Shown here: in pieces, positions 16,409-26,483 of the stretch
How positions within the stretch are numbered: the stretch's first letter is position 1
Layout: each line of letters starts with the position of its first letter
Origin: Oscillospiraceae bacterium
GTDB lineage: Bacteria > Bacillota > Clostridia > Oscillospirales > Acutalibacteraceae
Direction of reading: 5' to 3'
DNA length: 40,125 bases
Assembly: GCA_022650455.1 (NCBI GenBank)
Contig: JALCPO010000013.1
Span: 1 to 40,125, forward strand
Made by a program: the position numbers and the translations under genes
The notes under the pieces: model-generated
Database searches by the model: none
Seen by the model: the letters and a program-made list of their open reading frames with translations, nothing else
What the model was told of the DNA's origin: nothing

Positions 16409-17337
16409 ATTATCACTCCTTCCCGGATGGCGGCAAGGACTGCGGCCCCGGCGGCGTTGTCGGCGGAAAAAGCCGGCTCGGCAAAGCAGGCTCCGTATTT
16501 TTCGGTCAGTGCCCTGCGAAGAATGCCGTCGCTCATGACGCCGCCCGCAAACACCAGCGGAAGGTTCCCGTATTCCCGGCGCAGCCCGGACGTCATCCCG
16601 TCCAGAGCCGCCAGAACCGACTGCAGGCAGAAGGCGGCGATCTCCTCTTTCGGCGCCCCTTTTTCCAGCATGGCGGAACACCGGTTTTCAATCCCGGAGA
16701 GCGAGCAGTCGCAGCCTTTCAGGCACGGCCGGATGCGAAAGGACGTTTGGGACCGGGCGGCGAGCTTTTCCAGCTCCGGCCCGGCCGGGAAACGCAGGCC
16801 GAGCATCACGCCGACGCGGTCGACGGCCTGTCCCGCTTTCAGGTCCAGGGATCTGGCCACGATCCGGGTCGCAAAGATTTCGTCTTCATCCGGCTGTGCC
16901 AAAACGGCTTCGGTGGTCCCCCCGGAAACATGGAATGCCAGGAAAGACCGGCGGAGCAGTTCCAGCTTTCCGGCGGAATACAGCGCGGCGGCAATATGCC
17001 CCTGCTGATGGGAAAACAGGAAAAGCGGCACGCCCCGCGCGAGGGAAGCGGCCTTTGCCGCGCAGACACCCGCCAGAAAGCACGGCATATACGAGCCTTT
17101 TGCGCTGCGCGGACGATCCGAAGCGCCCACCGCCGCGATTTCCGCGTCGGAAAACGGCAGCGAGTCCATCACCTCGGGGAGCTGGCGCACATGGTGAAAA
17201 ACGGCGTCGCTCTGCCGCAGGCCCGTTTCGCCGGGTCTGACCGGCAGAAGCTTTTTCCCCTGAATGATCCGGCCGTTTCGCAGGAGCGCGGCCGACGTGG
17301 TGTAATTGCTGGTGTCGATGCCGAGGACGTCAGGCAT
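16405..17337 (-). CDS. TsaD/Kae1-family paralogue (peptidase M22-like)
   Basis: A 310-residue ASKHA-fold protein related to TsaD, the t6A37 threonylcarbamoyltransferase. Alignable motifs are LGIDTSNYTTSAALL (TsaD: ETSCDETS), the metal-site HxxxH in SHQQGHIAAAL, FHVSGGTTEAVL (SGGHT in TsaD), QAVDRVGVMLGLRFPAGPELE, SLSGIE, FAGGVMSDGILRRAL and SADNAAGAAVLA. Several of these deviate from TsaD, so it is a paralogue whose activity is uncertain rather than the canonical enzyme, which would be elsewhere. ATG 17337 overlaps the nusB stop by 8 bp, with GGTGA about 7 nt ahead. The gene lies between nusB and xseA, with tight coupling on both sides. Confidence 0.85.
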   Translation of the reverse strand: MPDVLGIDTSNYTTSAALLRNGRIIQGKKLLPVRPGETGLRQSDAVFHHVRQLPEVMDSLPFSDAEIAAVGASDRPRSAKGSYMPCFLAGVCAAKAASLARGVPLFLFSHQQGHIAAALYSAGKLELLRRSFLAFHVSGGTTEAVLAQPDEDEIFATRIVARSLDLKAGQAVDRVGVMLGLRFPAGPELEKLAARSQTSFRIRPCLKGCDCSLSGIENRCSAMLEKGAPKEEIAAFCLQSVLAALDGMTSGLRREYGNLPLVFAGGVMSDGILRRALTEKYGACFAEPAFSADNAAGAAVLAAIREGVII

Positions 17338-17737
17338 TGCCGTCACCGGTTTCCCGGGCGGCGGAGCCGAGGACACCGTTCACGAACGGGGCGTCCTCCG
17401 CGCCTCCGTATTTTTTCGCGAGATTGACCGCCTCGCTGATGGACACGCTCACCGGAATGTCCGGTTCAAACTTCATTTCATAAAGCGCGAGCCGGAGAAG
17501 GGCCAGCGCAACCTTGGAAAGGCGGTTCATCGTCCAGCCGCGGATGTATTTTTGAATCAGGCCGTCCAGCACGGCTTCCTGTTCTTCCACCCCGAGGGCG
17601 GTTTTTTCCGCAAAGCCGTCGATGCGGACGTCTTCCGAGGTTTCGGCGGTATCTACGATCACCCGCACCGGATCGTGGTTGATGCTCCGTTCAAAGACAA
17701 GAATGAACGCCTGCTCCCGCGATTTCCTTCTGTTCAT
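17330..17737 (-). CDS. nusB: Transcription antitermination factor NusB
   Basis: A 135-residue all-helical RNA-binding protein that with NusE (S10) and boxA supports rRNA antitermination. Features are RRKSREQAFILVFE at the N-terminus, the KYIRGWTMNRLSKVALALLRLALYEMKF block, PVSVSISEAVNLAKKYGGAEDAPFVNGVLG near the C-terminus, and normal length. GGAGG lies 6 nt before the ATG. It is first in nusB-tsaD-like-xseA-xseB-ispA, with a promoter and hairpin in its leader (17777-17867). Confidence 0.95.
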   Translation of the reverse strand: MNRRKSREQAFILVFERSINHDPVRVIVDTAETSEDVRIDGFAEKTALGVEEQEAVLDGLIQKYIRGWTMNRLSKVALALLRLALYEMKFEPDIPVSVSISEAVNLAKKYGGAEDAPFVNGVLGSAARETGDGNA

Positions 17738-17776
17738 AAACTTCCTCCGATTTCCACGTCAATTCCATGTAAGGAT

Positions 17777-17804
17777 AAAAAAGCCCTCCACCATGTGGAG
17801 GGCT
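17777..17804 (-). terminator. Intrinsic terminator after spoIIIAH, inside the nusB leader
   Basis: A perfect 10-bp stem (AGCCCTCCAC 17782-17791 with GTGGAGGGCT 17795-17804) with loop CAT, then a T-run of six on the minus strand. It would end the spoIIIA transcript. Because the likely nusB promoter lies upstream of it, it may also attenuate nusB. Confidence 0.88.
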
Positions 17805-17839
17805 AAAAGCACCGTAAATTGTCAAACTTCCACGGAAAT

Positions 17840-17867
17840 ATTATACCACATTTTCGCTCAAACACAA
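17840..17867 (-). promoter_or_regulatory. Predicted promoter between spoIIIAH and nusB
   Basis: The minus strand reads TTGTGT (17867-17862), 16 nt, TATAAT (17845-17840). It begins right after the spoIIIAH stop codon. The predicted start near 17833 is upstream of the hairpin at 17777-17804. Confidence 0.55.
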
Positions 17868-18470
17868 CTAAGAACGCTCAATTATCTTAATTTTATCAAA
17901 GGAAAGCCCCGTCTGCCCCGTAACAATATCCTGGATCACGACGGCGTCGTCCTGCGCGGACGTCCGGGTCTTGACCACGACGCTGCACTGGTTGTTGTCC
18001 AGCGTTACGATGCAGTTCGAGAACCCTTTCGCTTTGATCAGTGTTTCGATGTTGTTTTCCTTGATAATGTTCTGCGTGATGGCGGCCGCTTTGTTGGCCG
18101 CTTCCTTTTTCACCGCGTCATCGGAACTCTTGTCTTCCAGAACCTTGGTGATGGTTTCCGTAGCCGCGTCCCTGGCCTTCTGGCGGTCGAGCATTGCCTG
18201 GCTGAAATAATCGTCGGAGGAAACCGCGCTCGCTCCGGTTTTCACCGACGAGCTTTTGCCGGACGACGCGGATGACGGAGACGTTTTGCCCGAAACCGCA
18301 CTGCCGTTGACCATAAGGGTCTGCCCGTACTGCCGGTCCGTTCCGGAAGCGAGAGCCTGCGTGGCCGGAAGCTGCCCGTTATCGCCGGTAAAAACCCAAT
18401 TCAAGTATACGGCCGCGCCCAGTGCAACGACAAGCGCCGCAAGTACAAGCTGCCGCTTACCCATTGTCAT
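17868..18470 (-). CDS. spoIIIAH: Stage III sporulation protein AH
   Basis: A 200-residue protein with one N-terminal membrane anchor (about 7-28, QLVLAALVVALGAAVYLNWVF), a Ser-rich linker and a C-terminal ring-building domain (YFSQAMLDRQKARDAATETI..., related to YscJ/FliF) exposed to the intermembrane space. In sporulating cells it is made in the mother cell and bridges to forespore SpoIIQ. The ATG at 18470 has GGGGGGAT 6 nt upstream. Last gene of spoIIIAA-AH, followed by a terminator. Confidence 0.93.
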   Translation of the reverse strand: MTMGKRQLVLAALVVALGAAVYLNWVFTGDNGQLPATQALASGTDRQYGQTLMVNGSAVSGKTSPSSASSGKSSSVKTGASAVSSDDYFSQAMLDRQKARDAATETITKVLEDKSSDDAVKKEAANKAAAITQNIIKENNIETLIKAKGFSNCIVTLDNNQCSVVVKTRTSAQDDAVVIQDIVTGQTGLSFDKIKIIERS

Positions 18471-18494
18471 AGATCGATCCCCCCGATATTTTAA

Positions 18495-19091
18495 TTATTT
18501 TGCTTTTATGACGCACACCCGCACGGAAGTGATGTGCAGTGCCGTTGTAACGGCATCGGTTATGTTCTGCTGTACTTTCGGGTCGCCGCCGCCGTCGCAC
18601 ACAACGACTACGCCTTTTACCACCGGCTGAACTTCGGTCACCTGAAGCGCCTTTTCCGAGCCGTCCGCGTCCTTCACCAAAAGGTATGTGGTCTCGTCGC
18701 TGTTGTTTGTCTCATTTTTTCCCACTCCGCTTTCCGCCTTTTCATCCGTCTGCTGGCCGCTCTTTTTTTCCTGCGTAGCGTAGACGCTTTTTGAGGTCTG
18801 CTCCAGCGTCACCATGACCCGGGCGTTCCCAACGCCGTCGATCTGTGAGATAATGCCGGAAAGGCTGTTTTCCATCTGCTTTTCGTACTCTTCCGCGGTC
18901 AGGACCGTGCGGGATGACGGGGACGACGCCGTCGGCGCCGTTTGGGAATCGCAGCTTTTCAGGTTTCCGGAAAGCAGGATAAGCGCGATGCCGAGCAGCC
19001 CGGCCCCCAGAATGATCTTGCGGTAGGTGTCGTTTTCCGCAAGCTTCTGAAACAGGCCCTTTTGTCCGCCTCCGTTTTGCTCAACCGCCAT
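18495..19091 (-). CDS. spoIIIAG: Stage III sporulation protein AG
   Basis: A 198-residue protein with one membrane anchor (about 27-43, IILGAGLLGIALILLSG), a low-complexity Ser/Thr stretch and a ring-building domain (YEKQMENSLSGIISQIDGVGNARVMVTLE...VVKGVVVVCDGGGDP). It forms a large ring in the sporulation channel. I start at ATG 19091, with GGAGG 9 nt upstream; a TTG at 19100 would touch the ribosome site. It overlaps spoIIIAF by 11 bp. Confidence 0.93.
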   Translation of the reverse strand: MAVEQNGGGQKGLFQKLAENDTYRKIILGAGLLGIALILLSGNLKSCDSQTAPTASSPSSRTVLTAEEYEKQMENSLSGIISQIDGVGNARVMVTLEQTSKSVYATQEKKSGQQTDEKAESGVGKNETNNSDETTYLLVKDADGSEKALQVTEVQPVVKGVVVVCDGGGDPKVQQNITDAVTTALHITSVRVCVIKAK

Positions 19092-19563
19092 CGGAAACAA
19101 CCTCCGTTTTCAATCCCAGCTCTTTTTTCAGATATTCCGCGGCCGATTCGGCATCGGCGGCATCTTTTTTGTCCAGTGTCACAATTACTTTATTAATTGA
19201 TATGCGGCCATCCCGGTTTGTATCCATAACTACCCGAACATTTTTGCATTTTATCCGGATGCGGCTCAACTCCGCCGTCACAAGATTCGCCACGCTTTTC
19301 TGCGATTCTTCCATCACCTGGCTGTTCACGGTGGACTCCAGCCTCGTATCCTGTCCCTGCCCGCCCGAGTTCGCGCTTTCCAGGCCCGCGCCGATCTTGG
19401 GCACGGCCTTGAAAACCGGAACGATCATGACGCAAAGGACAAAAGCGCCCACCACAAACTTTCCCATGCGCTCCATGGAGCCGGCGGGGATTAGACCCTG
19501 CGCCAGCGCCGCAACCAGCGCGGCCAGACAGATGACCGCCGTCCACTGCTGAATCCCGCTCAT
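19081..19563 (-). CDS. spoIIIAF: Stage III sporulation protein AF
   Basis: A 160-residue protein with two N-terminal membrane helices (WTAVICLAALVAALAQGLI and MGKFVVGAFVLCVMIVPVF) and a soluble domain with KVIVTLDKKDAADAESAAEYLKKELGL at the end. ATG 19563 overlaps the spoIIIAE stop as ATGA. The frame is open much further upstream, but only as a shadow of spoIIIAE. Confidence 0.92.
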   Translation of the reverse strand: MSGIQQWTAVICLAALVAALAQGLIPAGSMERMGKFVVGAFVLCVMIVPVFKAVPKIGAGLESANSGGQGQDTRLESTVNSQVMEESQKSVANLVTAELSRIRIKCKNVRVVMDTNRDGRISINKVIVTLDKKDAADAESAAEYLKKELGLKTEVVSDGG

Positions 19564-20717
19564 GACACGCCCCCGATCACGAGCATCACGACGGTGGAGA
19601 TAATCAGGACCGTCATGCAGCAGAGAAGGATCGCCAGCATGGTGGAAACGACATCCGATGAGGCTTTGAGAAGCCCGGTAATCTCCTTCAGGTCGAAAAT
19701 CTGGCTGATTCCCGAGCAGAGCATCAGGGTGAGGATCCACAGCACACACTCGGCAATCACGGGGAGAAACACGAACAGGCCCGCCAGAAGCCCGAACGCG
19801 CCGATGCCGGACTTGAGCATCTTCACGCAGCCGGTCACGGTGCTGAACGCCTCGCCGAGCGCGTTTCCCACAACCGGGACAAAGCTGCTGACCACGAACT
19901 TCGCCGCCTTGGCGCCCGTGCTGTCCAGCGACGAGGCCACCAGGGAATGCATGGTGATGAGCCCGGTGAACAGCGTCATGCCGAGCCCCATGACCCACTT
20001 TACCGCTTTGTTCAGGACGTTGCACAGGCCGTTCAGGTTGATATTCGGCGAGACGGACGAAACGACGGAAAGCGCGAGGAAGATGTTCATCATCGGCACG
20101 AGGACGGTGGTCGCAAAGACGGAGATGATGTTGCCCGCCGCCACCATCAGAAGATGGTAGGAGCCCGCCGAAACCGACTGTCCCGCCGCGGCCATGACCG
20201 CAACCAGAACCGGAACGCACGCCAGAAGGAAGGATGAGGAAGCCTTCAGCACGTCCGCGGCGTCGGAAATGCAGGCGACGATGGGCTGAACCACAATGGT
20301 GCAGATGCACAGCGTCCCCACCATGCCGATGACGCCGCCCAGCGGCTTTTCACCGAACGACAGCTTCATGCCTTCGATCAAAGCGCACAGCAGGATGACG
20401 GCGATGACCGAAACCAGGACGCGAATCGGATTTTTCGCTTTTCCCGTGAAAATGGAAAGAATTTTCTGAAAATAATTCTGCGGCGTGATGGACGGAATGG
20501 AATTCCAGTCCGAGTCTCCAATGCCGAGCTCCTGAAGAATCTTCTTCGTGTCCTCCGGGAGTTTGTCCTGCAGCTGGTCCGCCCCGCTCTGGCGGAACTG
20601 CTCGCTGTAGTAGCTGTCCAGGTCGTTCCCGGACGACGCGGTCGATTCCGCGTGGGCCGCAGTGTGGAAGCAAAACACGGCGGCAAGCAGGATCAGAATA
20701 CAAACCGTCCTTTTCAT
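19560..20717 (-). CDS. spoIIIAE: Stage III sporulation protein AE
   Basis: A 385-residue membrane protein with an N-terminal signal sequence (KRTVCILILLAAVFCFHTAAHAE) and about seven membrane helices. It carries the conserved ALSVVSSVSPNINLNGLCNVLNKAVKWVMG, FTGLITMH..., VSSFVPVVGNALGEAFSTVTGCVKMLKS and a final hydrophobic helix. It is part of the SpoIIIA export complex in the outer forespore membrane. ATG 20717 has AGAAAGGG 4 nt upstream; an in-frame TTG at 20732 is a weaker choice. It overlaps spoIIIAF. Confidence 0.94.
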   Translation of the reverse strand: MKRTVCILILLAAVFCFHTAAHAESTASSGNDLDSYYSEQFRQSGADQLQDKLPEDTKKILQELGIGDSDWNSIPSITPQNYFQKILSIFTGKAKNPIRVLVSVIAVILLCALIEGMKLSFGEKPLGGVIGMVGTLCICTIVVQPIVACISDAADVLKASSSFLLACVPVLVAVMAAAGQSVSAGSYHLLMVAAGNIISVFATTVLVPMMNIFLALSVVSSVSPNINLNGLCNVLNKAVKWVMGLGMTLFTGLITMHSLVASSLDSTGAKAAKFVVSSFVPVVGNALGEAFSTVTGCVKMLKSGIGAFGLLAGLFVFLPVIAECVLWILTLMLCSGISQIFDLKEITGLLKASSDVVSTMLAILLCCMTVLIISTVVMLVIGGVS

Positions 20718-20753
20718 AATACCCTTTCTCAACGTCTCGCAGAATTTTCCGTC

Positions 20754-21143
20754 CTATCCGCCGATCAGCCCCGCCGCCGTCTGCGCAATCTTTTCAAACA
20801 GCGGAAGCGCCAGGATCACGATCGCGATTTTGCCCGCCAGCTCGACCTGGGAAGCGAGGGCGTTTTCCCCCGCGTCGCGGCAGGAATCCGCGGCGAACTG
20901 CGCCAAAAAGCAGATGCCGAGTGTTTTGAACAGGATCAGCGCGTAATCCGCTGTGAGGCCCGCGGACGAGAGCAGGGTGCTGATCTGCCGGATGGCGGGC
21001 GAAATATTCAAAAAAATCTCAAAGAGAATCACGATGCCCGCCATAATACTGATGACGACGGCATACTCCTGGTGATACCGGCGCATCATGGCGGCGAGGA
21101 TGGCGGCGATGACGGCAATCCCGGCGATCCCGACGATATTCAT
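20754..21143 (-). CDS. spoIIIAD: Stage III sporulation protein AD
   Basis: A 129-residue membrane protein with about four helices: GIAGIAVIAAILAAMMRRYHQEYAVVIS..., then ALILFKTLGICFLAQFAADSCRDAGENALASQVELAGKIAI and LFEKIAQTAAGLI. This is the standard SpoIIIAD signature. It follows spoIIIAC by 3 bp. Confidence 0.94.
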   Translation of the reverse strand: MNIVGIAGIAVIAAILAAMMRRYHQEYAVVISIMAGIVILFEIFLNISPAIRQISTLLSSAGLTADYALILFKTLGICFLAQFAADSCRDAGENALASQVELAGKIAIVILALPLFEKIAQTAAGLIGG

Positions 21144-21146
21144 GGC

Positions 21147-21341
21147 TCAGAGTCCGAAGATGGATTTAATCGACTTGAACAGCGCGCTGATCTGCTGAAT
21201 AATCATCATCAGAACGACAATCAGCCCCGCCAGAGTTGTCATCATCGCCTGCTCTTCCCGGCCCGACCGGATCAGGAGCTGATTCAGCACCGCAACGATG
21301 ATGCCGATCGCGGCGATTTTGAAAATTAAATCCACATTCAT
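21147..21341 (-). CDS. spoIIIAC: Stage III sporulation protein AC
   Basis: A 64-residue membrane protein with two helices (IFKIAAIGIIVAVLNQLLIRSGREEQAMMTTLAGLIVVLMMII), the typical SpoIIIAC size and pattern. The ATG at 21341 has GGAGG 6 nt upstream. The open frame upstream is the shadow of spoIIIAB. Confidence 0.94.
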   Translation of the reverse strand: MNVDLIFKIAAIGIIVAVLNQLLIRSGREEQAMMTTLAGLIVVLMMIIQQISALFKSIKSIFGL

Positions 21342-21357
21342 GTCGTTCCTCCGATTT

Positions 21358-21852
21358 TCAGCACAGCAGAATCGCGGCGGCCATTCCCGCGAATAAGCCG
21401 AGCATCTGGTATAATTTCGCCTTCCGGTTCCGTTCCTCCTTGGCATCGTTCAGCGCCGCCGCAGTCAGGTCCGCATAAAGGCTGCAATGCGAAAGCTGGC
21501 CGTCGGTGTCGCTCGCACCGAAACCGGCGCCGAAACCTTTCAGCAGTTCCACGTCCCTGCGGGAAAAACCCTCGTCCAGCGCGCGCTTTTCCACCGCGTT
21601 ATTCCAGGCTCCGGCCCAGTTTTCTCCGGATGCCGCATCCGGGATATCAGAAAAAAACGAGATTCCTCCGCCGTGCCTGCGGACGATGGATTCGACGGGC
21701 ATGGACGAGAAGCGGATTTCCGTTTTTGCCGCCGAGAGAAAGCGGAGGAACGCCTCCAGCTTTTCCACCCGCACGACCAGCTTATGCGATTCCACATATC
21801 CCGCGAGAAAGCCCGCGCCGATGAGCAGAAGCGCTCCCGCGATTTTCAGCAA
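21358..21852 (-). CDS. spoIIIAB: Stage III sporulation protein AB
   Basis: A protein of about 164 residues with one N-terminal helix (KIAGALLLIGAGFLAGYVES), a helical soluble domain (FLRFLSAAKTEIRFSSMPVESIVRRHGG... RRDVELLKGFGAGFGASDTDGQLSHC) and a C-terminal membrane helix (YQMLGLFAGMAAAILLC). It resembles GspF-like parts of secretion systems. There is no ATG at the start. TTG 21852 is taken because GGGCGGG lies about 8 nt ahead; GTG 21861 is the alternative. It overlaps the end of spoIIIAA by about 71 bp. Confidence 0.9.
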   Translation of the reverse strand: MLKIAGALLLIGAGFLAGYVESHKLVVRVEKLEAFLRFLSAAKTEIRFSSMPVESIVRRHGGGISFFSDIPDAASGENWAGAWNNAVEKRALDEGFSRRDVELLKGFGAGFGASDTDGQLSHCSLYADLTAAALNDAKEERNRKAKLYQMLGLFAGMAAAILLC

Positions 21853-22801
21853 GCAAATCACCCGCCCTGTAAATCCCCACGATTTTTCCCGGCTTCGCGG
21901 AACCGTCCAGAAGCGCGGCGGAAGCAAAGGCCCCGGTTTCCAGCAGGGCGGCCGCCTGCCTGCGCCGCAGCAGTTCTTCCGCGTTCCCCGCGTGAATGCT
22001 CGCAATGACGCTCACCCCCGCGTTCAGGCTCTGCTCCACCGCGCGGGTCTCCTCTTCGGAACCAAGCTCGTCGCAGACAATGTACTGCGGCGAAAGCGAA
22101 CGAACCGCAAGCAGGATTCCCTCCGCCTTCGGGTAGCCGTCCAGAACGTCGCAGCAAATGCCCACGTCGTTCTGCGGAATGCCCTGGTAGGAACCGGCGA
22201 TTTCTCCCCGCTCGTCGACAACCGCAACCTTGCGGATGTTTCCCCGCACCCCGCTGGCAAGCTGGCGGGCGATGTCGCGCAGAATCGTCGTTTTTCCGCT
22301 GGACGGCGGGCCGGCAAGCAAAAGGCCTCCGCTCAGCGTATCCTTCAGCCGGTTCAGCAGCAGGTCGGCGGAACCGGGAATTTCCCGCGCCACACGGATG
22401 TTGATGGAAGAAATATCCCGCATGCCGGAAACCGTGCCGTTCTGGTAAACGGCGGTGCCGCAGATGCCGGCGCGGTGCCCGCCGCGGAGCGTGACATATC
22501 CGTTTTTAATCTCGGTTTCATGGCTGTAAACGGAGTTGCCGCAGAGTGTGCGAAAGCTCTCTTCCAGGTCGTTTTTGTCCGCACGGACGCATCCCGGACC
22601 GACGATGCACCCGAGCCCTCCGCTCTCTTTTAAAAAATAAACGCTTTGGGGGCAGCAGACGGTAACCGGCCGGTTCACGCGCAGGCGGATTTCCTGCGCC
22701 TGCTTTTTCACGTCGGGCGGCAGCCCTTTCAGGGATTTTCGGATTCTTTCGCACACCCCTTCGGCGGCGGAGTCGAATCGATCCTCGTTTTTTTCATCCA
22801 T
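21782..22801 (-). CDS. spoIIIAA: Stage III sporulation protein AA (ATPase)
   Basis: A 339-residue ATPase related to secretion ATPases, thought to drive the SpoIIIA channel. It has IRLRVNRPVTV near the N-terminus, GYVTLRGGHRAGICG, SSINIRVAREIPG, Walker A AGPPSSGKTTILRD, VVDERGEIAG, Walker B-like YIVCDELGSEEE and VIASIHAGNAEELLRR. I start at ATG 22801, with GAGAGGA 7 nt upstream; ATG 22831 has no ribosome site. The C-terminal ~25 residues (AENRGSASAHRRG...) go past the usual family end and overlap spoIIIAB. First gene of the operon. Confidence 0.94.
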   Translation of the reverse strand: MDEKNEDRFDSAAEGVCERIRKSLKGLPPDVKKQAQEIRLRVNRPVTVCCPQSVYFLKESGGLGCIVGPGCVRADKNDLEESFRTLCGNSVYSHETEIKNGYVTLRGGHRAGICGTAVYQNGTVSGMRDISSINIRVAREIPGSADLLLNRLKDTLSGGLLLAGPPSSGKTTILRDIARQLASGVRGNIRKVAVVDERGEIAGSYQGIPQNDVGICCDVLDGYPKAEGILLAVRSLSPQYIVCDELGSEEETRAVEQSLNAGVSVIASIHAGNAEELLRRRQAAALLETGAFASAALLDGSAKPGKIVGIYRAGDLLAENRGSASAHRRGLSRGICGIA

Positions 22802-22857
22802 TGCCTTGTCCTCTCCCTTCACAACATACATATGGACAAAGCCGGGGCGTTAGAACC

Positions 22858-22887
22858 AAAAAAATAAGGCGGCCTTTTCAGGCCGTC
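22858..22887 (-). terminator. Terminator after the HAD phosphatase gene
   Basis: A 7-bp stem with one mismatch (22868-22874 with 22881-22887), loop of 6, followed by a T-run (TTATTTTTTT) on the minus strand. A second GC hairpin without a T-run precedes it at about 22909-22934. It separates the HAD gene from spoIIIAA. Confidence 0.75.
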
Positions 22888-22945
22888 TGATCTGGAAAAG
22901 GATGGTTCGGGCCGCGGCAGATTGGCTGCGGCCCGTGTGCCTCGG

Positions 22946-23539
22946 CTACAATGTCTCTTTCAGAAACAGCGCAAGCTCCCGCGTCCCGGCGAACCGGTGG
23001 GCGTGCAGGCCGACCTTTTCCGCGCCTTCCACATTCTGCGGAAGGTCGTCGAAAAAGAGGCATTCGTCCGCATTCAGATGGAACCGGTTCAACAGGAGAC
23101 GGTAAATTGCCGGGTTGGGTTTTACTATCTTTTCAATAGCCGAAAAAACATAGCCGTCGAAATACCGGAAAATTTCTCTCTGCTGGAAAATACGGCTGAA
23201 ACGCAGGCTCATGTTGGACAGGACATAAAGCGGATAACCTTTCGCTTTCAGCTCCGCGACGATTTCCGGCATGCCGGGGAGCGGCGTCAGCATGTCGTCC
23301 CAGCGTTCCATGGCCCGCGGGACCAGCGCCGCATACCGTGGAATCCTCGACTGAACGCGCCGGACCGTTTCTTCTTCCGTGATGGTGCCGGCGTCGAGCA
23401 TCGGCCACTCCGGCCCTCCGAACAGCTCGCGCAGAACCGCATCCGCCCCGGCCGGGTCTTTGATGATTTTATCAACATATTTTTCGGGTTCGTAAGAAAG
23501 CAAAACGTTTCCCATATCGAAGACAATGTTCCGAATCAT
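22946..23539 (-). CDS. HAD-superfamily phosphatase (YihX-like, HAD-IA)
   Basis: A 197-residue HAD hydrolase. Motif I is VFDMGNVLLSY: the nucleophile Asp is present, and Gly stands at the position of the second Asp, as in YihX-like glucose-1-phosphatases. Motif II is YVLSNMS, motif III lies around IVKPNPAIYRLLL, and motif IV is CLFFDDLPQNVEGAEKVG. A helical cap lies between motifs I and II. Substrate is unknown; a sugar phosphate is likely by family. The ATG has GGAG about 10 nt upstream. It is bounded by terminators on both sides. Confidence 0.88.
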   Translation of the reverse strand: MIRNIVFDMGNVLLSYEPEKYVDKIIKDPAGADAVLRELFGGPEWPMLDAGTITEEETVRRVQSRIPRYAALVPRAMERWDDMLTPLPGMPEIVAELKAKGYPLYVLSNMSLRFSRIFQQREIFRYFDGYVFSAIEKIVKPNPAIYRLLLNRFHLNADECLFFDDLPQNVEGAEKVGLHAHRFAGTRELALFLKETL

Positions 23540-23591
23540 GATGTTACCGCTCCTTTTGTTAAAATGTCAACTGGAAAAGAAACCCCGGATG

Positions 23592-23626
23592 AAAAAGGCA
23601 AAGCACCGGATGCCCGGCACTTTGCC
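23592..23626 (-). terminator. Terminator of uvrA (end of the pyrE-radC-uvrB-uvrA cluster)
   Basis: The stem is GGCAAAG (23597-23603) with CTTTGCC (23620-23626), plus inner CCGG/CCGG pairing, followed on the minus strand by TTTTT. It begins 8 bp after the uvrA stop. Confidence 0.85.
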
Positions 23627-23633
23627 AAAAGCG

Positions 23634-26462
<2,829 letters not shown>

Positions 26463-26483
26463 GTGTTCCTCCGTGCCTTCCGT

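Noticed and set aside
22802..22870. Possible sigma-E promoter ahead of spoIIIAA
   Set aside because: CATATGTA near 22830 only loosely resembles the -10, and no suitable -35 lies at the right distance. Biology predicts sigma-E control, but I cannot point to a site.
23540..23575. TTGACA followed by TAACAT just before the HAD gene
   Set aside because: The spacing is 18 nt and the start would fall almost at the ATG, although a normal ribosome site is present. Probably chance.
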